From: a virus
Reading direction: 5' to 3' (one strand)
DNA length: 40,996 nucleotides
IMG/VR virus record: IMGVR_UViG_3300018080_000059
Location: 1-40,996 of that record
The position numbers were made by a program, and so were the translations under genes. Positions 17,016-24,649 of this stretch are shown here, in pieces. Numbering within the stretch: the first letter of the stretch is position 1; each line of letters starts with the position of its first letter. The notes beneath the pieces were generated by a model. The model was not told the DNA's origin, ran no database searches, and saw only the letters and a program-made list of their open reading frames with translations.

Positions 17016-17844
17016 AAAATTTATAAAGTCTCAATTCATCCATAAGTTTCCAATCAAAAAGCATGTCACTTCTGATTCTTACAGATGGAACTTTTGTTGC
17101 CGGTTCAAGATCCATTTCTTTGTAGCTTGCTCCTTTTTGAACTGCGAGAGTCATAAAAGAAGGATGCCAGAAATAAGCTTCCTGAGCCCCGAAAAGATTG
17201 GATTCAATTATTTTGAAACCATAAACTTTTCTCTTAATCATTCCATCAATAAGTGGAGAATCGCCTTCTGTTGCAAAATATTCTTTTGAAATTACCTCAT
17301 TTTCATCAAGCAAATTTTTCATGTAAGTAGATCCCATGAAACAAACTCTTGTGCCGTCGTTTGGCACATTTGAATCATTCAGGGTTTTTCTTACGGTGGT
17401 AAAATCAGTTATTGCGATTGAAGCGTTTCCGCTGTCATCATTGGTCGTGGCTACCATTCCAGAAATCAGACTTTCTTCCATCTTTTTCATGATTTTATAT
17501 CTGATTTTGTTCCTTACCTGATCCTGATAGGCAGGATTTGAAATGTAACGAGCCCAATCTGTAATTTTAATCGATTTTACAGCTTTTTTCTGTATTATCA
17601 GATCAATATTACCGACAGCGGTTTCCCCATCGTTATAGGGTTGATTATCACTGGTTAAAATTTCAGCGTCAGTATCAGACGTAACCTCTGGAATATGAAC
17701 AGTATCGCCCCATGTGTTAACTTCTCCTTCATAATCCCTGTTTACATACTGAGAAACGCCCAGCTCGACCTCAAGGTCTTTATAAAACTTTGACGCCCAT
17801 ACTTCTTTGATTATGGGTGAAAGTTCAGCTTTTGTCATTAACAT
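17005..17844 (-). CDS. Major capsid protein, HK97-fold type, 279 aa
   Basis: The N-terminal segment (IIKEVWASKFYKDLEVELGVSQ followed by YEGEVNTWGDTVHIPEV) and the block KSIKITDWARYISNPAYQDQVRNKIRYKIMKKMEESL are typical of major capsid proteins that start without a large delta domain. A separate scaffold gene lies directly upstream, as expected. The ATG at 17844 is preceded by GGAGG with seven-base spacing, the best ribosome site in this region. It assembles the icosahedral shell around the scaffold. The HK97-fold statement is from family knowledge. Confidence 0.85.
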   Translation of the reverse strand: MLMTKAELSPIIKEVWASKFYKDLEVELGVSQYVNRDYEGEVNTWGDTVHIPEVTSDTDAEILTSDNQPYNDGETAVGNIDLIIQKKAVKSIKITDWARYISNPAYQDQVRNKIRYKIMKKMEESLISGMVATTNDDSGNASIAITDFTTVRKTLNDSNVPNDGTRVCFMGSTYMKNLLDENEVISKEYFATEGDSPLIDGMIKRKVYGFKIIESNLFGAQEAYFWHPSFMTLAVQKGASYKEMDLEPATKVPSVRIRSDMLFDWKLMDELRLYKFYNT

Positions 17845-17865
17845 GGTAATTCCTCCGTGTAAGTT

Positions 17866-18603
17866 TTAAGAAAGCTTACCTTCAGAATTTAATTGCCTAA
17901 TTCTTTTCTGGTAAGCCGGATAATCTTTAACTCTTAGCTCCTCCAGATAACCTGTAGGATCTTTTTCGAAAGATAACTGCTCTTGATCTTTTGGCAAACC
18001 AGGAGTATTCGAATTTACAGGAACAATCCTTTTTTTATAAAAAAAATGGTTAAATTCAGGTTTGTTCTGATGAATGTCGAAAAATCTATCAATACCAACA
18101 ATTTGGCCGGTATTTTGATCTCGCTGAATCATTTCTGTATCGCCAAGTGCTAACAATTGGTCATAATGTTCACAGCCCCTGCGCACAGCTTCTTTTGCAG
18201 CAAGATTCATGACATCCCTTTCAAACACTTCATTTTGAATCTTCTGATTTTCTTCCTTTAATTCTTTATTTTCCTGCTCCTTAATTGCCAAAAGCTCCTC
18301 AGTGTTTTTTGTTTCCTTCAAATACTTTTCCTGAAATTCTTTAGCTTTTCTCTTGTTAGAAGTTGACTCATTAAACATACGGTCATTTCTGATACGCAGT
18401 TGAGAGTTTTCCTGTTCAAGAGCGCCAATCCTTTCATTTAAAGTTTCAAGTGAAACCTCTTTCTTCCCATCGTTTTGACCGTTCACGGGTTCATTCTGGT
18501 CATTTTCTCCGGGATCTTGCGACTTCTCGCCTTCATTTGGTGCCTTCGCACCGGCGTTTCCCTCTGCATTCGCATCAGGTGCCTGATTGCCTTCTAGTGT
18601 CAT
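17866..18603 (-). CDS. Capsid scaffold protein, 245 aa
   Basis: The first 50 residues are a low-complexity acidic region (GNQAPDANAEGNAGAKAPNE and similar). A long heptad coiled coil follows at about 50-150 (LNERIGALEQENSQL...LAIKEQENKELKEENQKIQ), and then a basic-acidic tail. This is the standard composition of a phage scaffold, and the gene lies immediately before the major capsid gene. A GGGGG Shine-Dalgarno precedes the ATG. It would direct shell curvature and leave the procapsid during maturation. Confidence 0.8.
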   Translation of the reverse strand: MTLEGNQAPDANAEGNAGAKAPNEGEKSQDPGENDQNEPVNGQNDGKKEVSLETLNERIGALEQENSQLRIRNDRMFNESTSNKRKAKEFQEKYLKETKNTEELLAIKEQENKELKEENQKIQNEVFERDVMNLAAKEAVRRGCEHYDQLLALGDTEMIQRDQNTGQIVGIDRFFDIHQNKPEFNHFFYKKRIVPVNSNTPGLPKDQEQLSFEKDPTGYLEELRVKDYPAYQKRIRQLNSEGKLS

Positions 18604-18622
18604 TTGCTACCCCCTAAATTAA

Positions 18623-18650
18623 ATTATAAAGTAAAAACCTGTTTCTTCAA
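18623..18650 (-). promoter_or_regulatory. Candidate internal promoter before the scaffold and capsid genes
   Basis: On the minus strand TTGAAG (18650-18645), a 16-base spacer and a perfect TATAAT (18628-18623) lie just upstream of the scaffold gene. The predicted start near 18616 leaves a very short leader that still includes the GGGGG Shine-Dalgarno. It could boost scaffold and capsid expression. The -35 match is only partial. Confidence 0.4.
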
Positions 18651-18658
18651 ACAAATTT

Positions 18659-19183
18659 TTAACTTTTAAGTTTGTTCTTTACATATTTTAAATAATCAGC
18701 CTTTATTAATGGTCTTACTTCTCGTAAAATTTTTTCTTTGTCTGCTTTTGTTAATCCGAGAAATTGACGTTTTACCAAACCGATATCTTTCCGCCATATT
18801 CCCTCATGTGCTCCCCTGGATTTTCCGATATCACCTTCATGTACAGCAAGTTTAAAGCTTCCGTTTGAATATAATCTTTCAGTATGTATGCCGTCCAGTA
18901 AATCACCTGAAACGGTTAAATCTGGCGGAGATACAGGGAGCCCCATTTTGCGTCTTTTTTCAGCATATTTTCTTTCATAGCCTTTAAATCTGATCGATTT
19001 TCCTGTTCGGTCAGCTCCAAAACCACGTCGGGTTCTTTCTCTTATAACATCAGCGGTAATATCAGCTATTTTTTGTTGAGTTTTTACATCAAGAAACGAA
19101 AAGGTTTTTATGTCTTCAAAACTTCCTTCGATTATTTCCCTTATTTTGAAAACCCTTGCTCTTGATCTCTCCCCGATTGCCAT
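18659..19183 (-). CDS. Head/tail morphogenesis protein with RQFLGLT motif, 174 aa
   Basis: The N-terminal part is basic and helical, the middle has LTVSGDLLDGIHTERLYSNGSFKLAVHEG, and near the C-terminus KRQFLGLTKADKEKIL occurs. The R-x-FLGLT signature with a preceding xxHE...W segment is characteristic of the phage virion morphogenesis / tail completion group. ATG 19183 is preferred over a GTG two codons upstream because AAGGA lies at better spacing. The gene overlaps the 3' end of the portal gene by about 68 bases in another frame. It probably acts at the head-tail joint. Confidence 0.6.
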   Translation of the reverse strand: MAIGERSRARVFKIREIIEGSFEDIKTFSFLDVKTQQKIADITADVIRERTRRGFGADRTGKSIRFKGYERKYAEKRRKMGLPVSPPDLTVSGDLLDGIHTERLYSNGSFKLAVHEGDIGKSRGAHEGIWRKDIGLVKRQFLGLTKADKEKILREVRPLIKADYLKYVKNKLKS

Positions 19184-20762
19184 TCTCACTTTCCTTTATT
19201 TCTTCGTTAGCCTTATCGACACCGGCTTTCATAAAAAGCTCTTGTTTTTTGCGTTTAGCTTCCTGAATTTTATTCTCTCTTTCAATTGCCTGTTTTTCGT
19301 TCATGCCTTCGTTAAATCTCGTATGTTTTTCGTGTGGCAAAATAAAACCCTTTTCCTCTAAGAAGTCGATTGATTCGGCCTTTTCCTTCTCTGTGGTAAT
19401 TGGCTTTATAGTGTTAAATTTAATGACAAGCCTATATTTCTTATCGAGATCCGCCCTGTTTACTTTTGGATAATCTTCAGGATATGTTTTTGTATCCATA
19501 AGATATGCAATAAGTTTCAGGACAATATTTAAAGTTTTTTGTTCCCCTAGCCTGTATTTTTTTCTTTGATCTTCGATGTTTGTGATTACCTCAGAATCCG
19601 CTATCAGCCTATCAATTGCGCTTGCAAAATGTTGCACTGACAGCTCGGCTGAAACTTTATCTGTTGAAAGATCATTAGTGCTTAAAAGTAGCCTTATAAG
19701 CGAAACAGCGATTTCAAGATGACCTTTTAAATCAGGTCTTGCATTTGCAAAATCAAACCTTGATTTTCCATCTTTATTTTTTATGAAAATAGCATGAGTT
19801 GGCCCGGTTTTTTCTATTGTTGGAGGTTTATCACTGTCATAATAAATTACTGCTTGCCCGAACCCCTGTTCTTTTGCGATTGTTACGAGATCCGATAAGA
19901 CAACGCATATTTCATGGCCCTGCTCTGAAATCTCAGAAGGCCCGAGAGGATAAAAATGTCCATTCGTTTTAACCTTATATTGGACAAAATTCATTATTCC
20001 GTAAGGATTTTCGTTTTCTTCATTTTCTTCCTGTTTTGGTATTACATATTTAAACTCCATAAGCTGATTGTCTTTTATCGTTTGACTATCAACTGTTGAT
20101 CTGAGCCTGAGCCTGTAAAAATCAAAATGTTTTTCTTTACTCCAAACCGTATAACATCCATCGATATCATAATATTCCAGAAATTCCGTTGTCCCATCAA
20201 ATATTCTGGAAGATTCGGTTAATGGCGTTAATTCATTTCTCCATGCAATAACTTCAGCTTTTGATCTTGATTGATTTGGAAATGCAGTAAATAAATGGCA
20301 GGGCATATTTTTAAATCTAATTTTGCCTTCATCGTCAACATAAACAAATTGTTCTACATATCTGTGATTTATAAAAAGCGTGTTAAGTTCCTGCATTATA
20401 TTGTTAAAATCGCTTTCGGTGTCATCGACATCCGAATATATATAATTAATCAGATCCGTAATCGGCTGATTTATGGTTTTTCCATCAGTGTTGTAAACTT
20501 CTCGTGTCGCGCCATTTGCATAACAACGTGCCAATTTTCTAAGTATTTTTTCAGCTATCCGGACATCCATTATGTTCATGCCGTCGTATGATTCAGGATA
20601 TCTTGATTTTAAAGTTTCAAGGATTTTTTCGGCCTGAGCCCCGTTTGACAGTTCATAGGCTCTTAATTGTTTTTGAGTTCTTGTTTGATTTTCTCCAGAT
20701 TCGATGTTTTCAACAATCCGTTGCAATGTGGCTTCGGATTCGAGATCATAAAGTATTGCCAT
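19116..20762 (-). CDS. Portal protein, 548 aa
   Basis: It follows the large terminase and precedes the morphogenesis, scaffold and capsid genes, the canonical portal position, and its length is typical. The N-terminal and middle parts (ILRKLARCYANGATREVYN, NNIMQELNTLFINHRYVEQFVYVDDEGKIRFKNMP, FTAFPNQSRSKAEVIAW) resemble the wing and stem region of siphovirus portals. The C-terminus is Lys/Gln-rich (KIQEAKRKKQELF). The dodecamer forms the DNA entry pore. No Shine-Dalgarno is visible upstream; a promoter ends almost at the ATG. Confidence 0.8.
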   Translation of the reverse strand: MAILYDLESEATLQRIVENIESGENQTRTQKQLRAYELSNGAQAEKILETLKSRYPESYDGMNIMDVRIAEKILRKLARCYANGATREVYNTDGKTINQPITDLINYIYSDVDDTESDFNNIMQELNTLFINHRYVEQFVYVDDEGKIRFKNMPCHLFTAFPNQSRSKAEVIAWRNELTPLTESSRIFDGTTEFLEYYDIDGCYTVWSKEKHFDFYRLRLRSTVDSQTIKDNQLMEFKYVIPKQEENEENENPYGIMNFVQYKVKTNGHFYPLGPSEISEQGHEICVVLSDLVTIAKEQGFGQAVIYYDSDKPPTIEKTGPTHAIFIKNKDGKSRFDFANARPDLKGHLEIAVSLIRLLLSTNDLSTDKVSAELSVQHFASAIDRLIADSEVITNIEDQRKKYRLGEQKTLNIVLKLIAYLMDTKTYPEDYPKVNRADLDKKYRLVIKFNTIKPITTEKEKAESIDFLEEKGFILPHEKHTRFNEGMNEKQAIERENKIQEAKRKKQELFMKAGVDKANEEIKESENGNRGEIKSKGFQNKGNNRRKF

Positions 20763-20766
20763 ATAT

Positions 20767-20794
20767 TTATTGTAACGTATGTCATTTTGAAGTC
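20767..20794 (-). promoter_or_regulatory. Candidate promoter giving a near-leaderless portal transcript
   Basis: On the minus strand TTGACT (20794-20789), a 16-base spacer and TACAAT (20772-20767) match sigma70 elements. The expected start, five to seven bases after the -10 box, coincides with the portal ATG at 20762-20760. No ribosome binding site lies between. Confidence 0.45.
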
Positions 20795-20807
20795 AAAGCA
20801 AAATTTT

Positions 20808-22037
20808 CTATCTTATTCTGACACTTTGAAAAGAATCTGACGACGGTTTAATAAATGGGAAGAAATACCATAATAAATAACCGAGTCCGGCGGATAAATG
20901 ACCACGCGTGCCCCCGGCTGTGTCCTCAAGGTCTGTGCCTTCCTTATAGCCGATTTGCTCAAGATCAATCATAAGATTTTCGCATTTCGGCGAAATCTCA
21001 ACCCATCCCTTGTGAAGGCAATTATTAACACAATTATAACGGTCCCGGCGAGCCGGGTTTGTTTGCTCAATAACTGTAAAACCAGCTTCTCTCAGTATCG
21101 AATGGTCTGACTCCCCGGCGCTTGATGTTTTCAGGGCTTTTCCTGTCGAATCCGGAACTATATAAATTGTAGCTCTCGGATATAAAATTTTTATTTGTTC
21201 GCACATTTCATGAGTATTCGATGATTTTATTTCTATTTCGTTTACGATTTTAATTTTATAATCAACATATTGGCCCACAACAGCGGTCATCGGGTTTACA
21301 TTAAAATCCATGCCTATATGAAGGGGAAATCTTTCATCATAGACATGTAAAAGCCGGTGTCTTCTGCGATCAAATGTATAATAAATAGGCAGAACATGGA
21401 TATTTATAAATTGTCCGTCCATTTCTTGCTTAATTAACAGCTCATCATAAGAATCCTCAAGAATGTCTGCATAATCTTCCGGTAAATGCGGATTTTCCCG
21501 GGTTTTTGCGCCAAACATGCAATATTTATCAGATTTCTTTTTCCCGTCGAAATAATCTTTCAGCCAGTTAAACCCGCATGGGGTTGTTGTATACAATAAA
21601 TGCGGGTTTTTGGCTTTTTTCGCTCTTATTCTTCCGACAACGACCTTATGGGCTTTAAGTTTCATGTCCCTTACTTCGTCGATCCATCCCCATGCAAGTT
21701 CTGTGCCTCTCAATCTGTCATATTTTTCCATGCTTCGACAAAGTATTTTACAGCCATTCAGATATAAAATTCCCTTCGATTCTTTGTAGACATAATTAAT
21801 CCCGAGTTCATCATAAATTTGAAATACCCCCTCAAGCGTTGAATCTCTTAGCTGACTGTATGTATTTGCTCCGACAAGACCTAATGTACCTGGATTATCT
21901 TTCGTCATTTTCAGGACGAAATGTGCGCCCGTGTATGTCTTTCCAGATCCCAGGCCGCCAATAAATCCAGTATGTCTGACATTTGAATTTATCGATTGCC
22001 ATTGCGGCAACATCAGCTCAATTGTGTTTGTTGGCAT
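20808..22037 (-). CDS. terL: Terminase large subunit, 409 aa
   Basis: The ATPase domain carries a Walker A GGLGSGKT at 27-34 and a Walker B ending WGWIDE at 116-121. The ATP-coupling motif region LLYTTTPCGFNWL follows at about 147-159. The C-terminal nuclease domain has the first acidic residue in HIGMDFNVNP (Asp244) and a second in YIVPDSTGKAL (Asp296). The enzyme packages DNA into the prohead and cuts concatemers. It overlaps the end of the small gene before it, so translational coupling is likely, since no clear Shine-Dalgarno is visible. Confidence 0.95.
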   Translation of the reverse strand: MPTNTIELMLPQWQSINSNVRHTGFIGGLGSGKTYTGAHFVLKMTKDNPGTLGLVGANTYSQLRDSTLEGVFQIYDELGINYVYKESKGILYLNGCKILCRSMEKYDRLRGTELAWGWIDEVRDMKLKAHKVVVGRIRAKKAKNPHLLYTTTPCGFNWLKDYFDGKKKSDKYCMFGAKTRENPHLPEDYADILEDSYDELLIKQEMDGQFINIHVLPIYYTFDRRRHRLLHVYDERFPLHIGMDFNVNPMTAVVGQYVDYKIKIVNEIEIKSSNTHEMCEQIKILYPRATIYIVPDSTGKALKTSSAGESDHSILREAGFTVIEQTNPARRDRYNCVNNCLHKGWVEISPKCENLMIDLEQIGYKEGTDLEDTAGGTRGHLSAGLGYLLWYFFPFIKPSSDSFQSVRIR

Positions 22038-22266
22038 AATAATTGTAAATTAATTGTTTAATTTTTCTTTTTGATATAATGGCCTTAGTTAATGAATCTT
22101 CTTTTTTAATAAAATGACAGCCATTCATCCATATAACGATATTGTATTGATTTGTTGACGCTTTTTCTATTTCAACTGATTGAATATTCGGTATTGAAAA
22201 TAATTGTTCACCAAATTCTATAACCGGGTTTATCACAATTTCTCCAGAAAAGTTAAAAGAAGCCAT
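22018..22266 (-). CDS. Unknown small protein between terminase genes, 82 aa
   Basis: The protein looks like a small alpha/beta domain: strands in FNFSGEIVINPVIEF and YNIVIWMNGCHFIKK and a basic helix at the end (SKRKIKQLIYNYYANKHN). It overlaps both neighbours, which marks it as part of the packaging transcript. I do not recognise it. Confidence 0.45.
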   Translation of the reverse strand: MASFNFSGEIVINPVIEFGEQLFSIPNIQSVEIEKASTNQYNIVIWMNGCHFIKKEDSLTKAIISKRKIKQLIYNYYANKHN

Positions 22267-22418
22267 ATTGCGGCAAAATTTAAAATGAGCATAACGATAA
22301 AAACAGTCCTGGGTGTTTCGAGTTCATTCTTTTCTCTCAGATCAAAATAACTATTCCATGCTGAGATAAATGAAAAATTTATTAATAAAAAAATGAAAAA
22401 ATAAATATAGTTAACCAT
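22233..22418 (-). CDS. Small two-helix membrane protein, 61 aa
   Basis: Two hydrophobic segments (YFFIFLLINFSFISAW at about 5-20 and TVFIVMLILNFAAIWLLLTFL at about 37-58) flank a short charged loop (DLREKNELE). The architecture matches small phage inner-membrane proteins, including class II holins, but the location between the terminase genes is unusual for a holin. It overlaps both neighbours by a few bases. Confidence 0.45.
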   Translation of the reverse strand: MVNYIYFFIFLLINFSFISAWNSYFDLREKNELETPRTVFIVMLILNFAAIWLLLTFLEKL

Positions 22419-22944
22419 TTTTCGGCTCTCCTTTAACTGTATAATTTATAATCACGGGCTGCGTATTGTCAATATCGTCTTCCCTGAACATTCCGTGATG
22501 TTTGCCCAGAAGTTCAAGAGCTTTTAGTTTGTCGTGTAGCTCTATTTTTGTCATGACCTTTCCTTCACTTATTCCTTTTACGGCTGCCGTTTTCTTTCTG
22601 GAAAGATGTTCGATGTTTTTAAAATTCAGCTTCCCGTCTATTATTTCAACAAAATCCTTAATGTCTGAATATGCAATTATTTCAAGCTCATTTATAATTC
22701 TGGCCCGTTTCAACATACTTTTTTTCTTCTCTTCAGCAAGCTCATCTTCTATGAATGCCACAACTTTAGGCTCTTTAAGCATGTTGCATGCCTGAGTATG
22801 AGCTGTTTTTTCGCTATATCCTGCTTTTTTTGCGGCTGCTGTTGCGTTAAAGCCATTAGAAAGATATTCTAAACAAAATCGACGCATTCTGAGAGTAAAT
22901 TTTCTGTCCTTCGACACTTCCCCCCCATTCGAGGCGGTGCGCAC
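22411..22944 (-). CDS. terS: Terminase small subunit, 177 aa
   Basis: An N-terminal helix-turn-helix region (RMRRFCLEYLSNGFNATAAAKKAGYSEKTAHTQACNMLK) is the hallmark of Terminase_2-type small subunits, which recognise the packaging start site. The coiled oligomerisation helix follows (FIEDELAEEKKKSMLKRARIINELEIIAYSD) and then a C-terminal segment for contact with the large subunit. The start is a GTG at 22944 without a strong Shine-Dalgarno, so the exact N-terminus is uncertain. A good promoter lies just upstream. Confidence 0.85.
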   Translation of the reverse strand: MRTASNGGEVSKDRKFTLRMRRFCLEYLSNGFNATAAAKKAGYSEKTAHTQACNMLKEPKVVAFIEDELAEEKKKSMLKRARIINELEIIAYSDIKDFVEIIDGKLNFKNIEHLSRKKTAAVKGISEGKVMTKIELHDKLKALELLGKHHGMFREDDIDNTQPVIINYTVKGEPKNG

Positions 22945-22967
22945 AACTTCTTGTGTCGCACACTTTA

Positions 22968-22997
22968 ATTGTAGCGTGGTTTTGTGTTGCCTGTCAA
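22968..22997 (-). promoter_or_regulatory. Promoter for the packaging/virion genes
   Basis: On the minus strand a perfect TTGACA (22997-22992), an 18-base spacer and TACAAT (22973-22968) lie upstream of the small terminase. The predicted start is near 22961. This is the strongest leftward promoter found and would drive the packaging and morphogenesis genes separately from the left early genes. Confidence 0.6.
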
Positions 22998-23011
22998 ATT
23001 TTATGTAATGT

Positions 23012-23037
23012 GGCGGGGATTCCGGGTTGTCCCCGCC
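23012..23037 (-). terminator. GC-rich hairpin between left early genes and the virion promoter
   Basis: GGCGGGGA / TCCCCGCC form a perfect 8-bp stem with a 10-base loop. A second smaller hairpin (GCCC atcac GGGC, 23048-23060) lies next to the end of the upstream gene. There is no U-tract, so this is either a Rho-type or pause structure or a protein site. It separates the transcription units on either side. Confidence 0.4.
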
Positions 23038-23059
23038 GGGGTTCGTTGCCCATCACGGG

Positions 23060-23485
23060 CTAAATGTGGAATTTTTTCCACAAAGCGATTAATCTTGCTC
23101 TGATTTTCTCATCATGTGAAACATAGTGTGGAAAATCTTTGAGTTTTTTTCTTATAAATCCGAAATTTTGTCCTGAAAGGATTAATTGTTTTTCTTCAAA
23201 TTGTCCTTTTTCCTTCCATTCTTCTGATGCTTTTTTAAACTCATCCATTTTTGCAGTATGTTCCTTAAGCTCATCTTCCGTGAGCTTTTCACCTGTTTTC
23301 AAAACTCTATGTTTTGGCATTTCAGGCGCTTTCTTCACTTCTAACGAGTTGATATGTTCAAGGTTTTCGTGAATTTCTTTTACGGTTTCCGCACCTGCTC
23401 CCTGCCTTGAGGAAAATCCGCATGTGTCTTTGATTACTCTTAGTTCCCACGGTGAAATTAATACATTTTTGGTTTCCGTGTTCAT
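23060..23485 (-). CDS. Unknown charged helical protein, 141 aa
   Basis: The start MNTETKNVLISPWELRVIK is chosen because GGAGG lies just upstream and the ATG overlaps the previous stop (TGATG). A neighbouring ATG one codon earlier is equally possible. The middle is strongly charged and helical (EDELKEHTAKMDEFKKASEEWKEKGQFEEKQL), and the C-terminus has a conserved-looking KDFPHYVSHDEKIRARLIALW. It lies in the same leftward cluster as the Acb2-like gene. Function unknown. Confidence 0.5.
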   Translation of the reverse strand: MNTETKNVLISPWELRVIKDTCGFSSRQGAGAETVKEIHENLEHINSLEVKKAPEMPKHRVLKTGEKLTEDELKEHTAKMDEFKKASEEWKEKGQFEEKQLILSGQNFGFIRKKLKDFPHYVSHDEKIRARLIALWKKFHI

Positions 23486-23715
23486 CATACCTCCAATTTT
23501 TTGAGCCATTTTTCGCAACGCTGAACAATGCCTTCCGGAGCATTTTCCTCTTTTGCGACCTTCAAAAGATTTGTTATTGCCTGTCTGAGCTTTGAAGGAA
23601 CTGGCTCTGTTGGCTCTGGCCCTCTTTCTGCCATTTCAGCCGGTTTTTCAGGCTCTTTTTGGGGTTCACTTTGTGTTTTTTCTGGCTCTGCTTTTAAATC
23701 TTTGTTTTCTTCCAT
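23485..23715 (-). CDS. Acidic Pro/Glu-rich small protein, 76 aa
   Basis: The ATG at 23715 is chosen because AAAGGG lies at good spacing, and it starts 14 bases after the Acb2-like stop. The N-terminal half is low complexity (EPEKTQSEPQKEPEKPAEMAERGPEPTEP). The C-terminal half is a helical unit (SKLRQAITNLLKVAKEENAPEGIVQRCEKWLKKLEV). The helical unit could be a small binding domain on a flexible acidic arm. Family not recognised. Confidence 0.5.
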   Translation of the reverse strand: MEENKDLKAEPEKTQSEPQKEPEKPAEMAERGPEPTEPVPSKLRQAITNLLKVAKEENAPEGIVQRCEKWLKKLEV

Positions 23716-23729
23716 GTTTTTCCCTTTCT

Positions 23730-23936
23730 TTAATTTCTTGCCACGGACGCATTGGCCCACATTACAGCCTCTTCAATTTTTGTCAAGGCTAAACTCTTTT
23801 CCCTGCCAGCAGGGCAATTTTGCAAAATTTCCTGAGCGAACATTTTTCCATATTCACGTATTGATTTATATTTCTCAATATGAATTGTTTCAGGCTTATG
23901 ATAAGTAAAAATATTTTCTAAATCATATTCGTTCAT
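23730..23936 (-). CDS. acb2: Acb2-family anti-CBASS cyclic-nucleotide sponge, 68 aa
   Basis: The sequence shows the family pattern: an N-terminal helix ending IFTYHKPET, then EKYKSIREYGKMFAQEIL, then a charged turn (CPAGREKSLAL) and the C-terminal helix KIEEAVMWANASVARN. Family knowledge: Acb2 proteins are small helical hairpins that assemble into hexamers and bind cyclic di- and trinucleotide signals, so CBASS effectors are not activated. The aromatic-basic residues FTYH and KY..IRE fit the ligand pocket region. It overlaps the preceding gene by four bases. Binding specificity cannot be read from sequence. Confidence 0.8.
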   Translation of the reverse strand: MNEYDLENIFTYHKPETIHIEKYKSIREYGKMFAQEILQNCPAGREKSLALTKIEEAVMWANASVARN

Positions 23937-24160
23937 TTCTTTTTCCTCTTTCCAAAAAAATCATAATTAAATCTATGTAAAGCGCTATCGAGAGTTTTCG
24001 ATTTATTTTTTTTATATTTCCCGGTTGTGGCATGAATCGAAACTCTCATCGCGCAGTAATAAATTACGCGTTTTGGCAAACACATCCACGCAATCCAAAT
24101 AGAAATACGGTCCTTCAATTTCATCCTTCGCTTAAATTCTCTTAATTCTTCCTGAGTCAT
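23933..24160 (-). CDS. Small phage-conserved protein with ATTGKY motif, 75 aa
   Basis: The central block LKDRISIWIAWMCLPKRVIYYCAMRVSIHATTGKY matches a widespread but uncharacterised family of short phage proteins with the pattern W-x-LP..x-YxCAxRxxxHATTGKY. The first half could be an amphipathic or membrane-associated helix, and the C-terminus is basic. It overlaps the Acb2-like gene by four bases, so the two are translated together. The family assignment is from memory of the motif; function is unknown. Confidence 0.6.
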   Translation of the reverse strand: MTQEELREFKRRMKLKDRISIWIAWMCLPKRVIYYCAMRVSIHATTGKYKKNKSKTLDSALHRFNYDFFGKRKKK

Positions 24161-24648
24161 GCTCGCCGCCTCCGTTTAGCTGGAAATCTTCCTGATTTTA
24201 TTTTGCTATATCTCTTGAAATCTTCTTTGTACTCAGAAAAATATATATGTTCAGCATTACCCCATTTAACTTTTTCATTCTCATCGAAGATTTTTTTATC
24301 TCCAGAATGAAACGAAAGCCTTGTGCTCAAAAATTCGGCATATTCTTTCGCTTTGTCTAGCGCAATGCGATAACAAGGGCCTTTATATACTTTCAGAAAG
24401 TCGATAAGGATATCATAATCACTCGCAATTTTTACTAGCGCGTCGTAATTATTGAATATCTTTGCGATTTCTGCTCTTGACTGTTCAAAAGTGTCATCTT
24501 TTTTTACACATGGTTCGAAATGAGGAAGCGCTGGTTCAGGATATTTTCCGTGATGAAGTGACTTTTCCGTGATGTAAACCCATTTCACATTGTGCTGGAT
24601 TTTACGGTTTCTGAGAATTTTTAACACAAAATCGAGTATTTCAGCCAT
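24157..24648 (-). CDS. Unknown protein with basic C-terminus, 163 aa
   Basis: The ATG at 24648 follows the previous stop by one base and is preferred over a TTG four codons upstream. The N-terminal part resembles a small alpha/beta fold (AEILDFVLKILRNRKIQHNVKWVYITEKSLH) and the C-terminus is a nuclear-type basic run (RFPAKRRRRA). It lies between the ATTGKY protein and the PGPNEAW protein and may be a phage early gene. I do not recognise it. Confidence 0.45.
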   Translation of the reverse strand: MAEILDFVLKILRNRKIQHNVKWVYITEKSLHHGKYPEPALPHFEPCVKKDDTFEQSRAEIAKIFNNYDALVKIASDYDILIDFLKVYKGPCYRIALDKAKEYAEFLSTRLSFHSGDKKIFDENEKVKWGNAEHIYFSEYKEDFKRYSKIKSGRFPAKRRRRA

Positions 24649-24649
24649 T

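Noticed and set aside
22233-22418. Two-helix membrane protein between the terminase genes as the main holin
   Set aside because: Position and lack of an adjacent endolysin make this weak; the protein overlapping the amidase is a better candidate.
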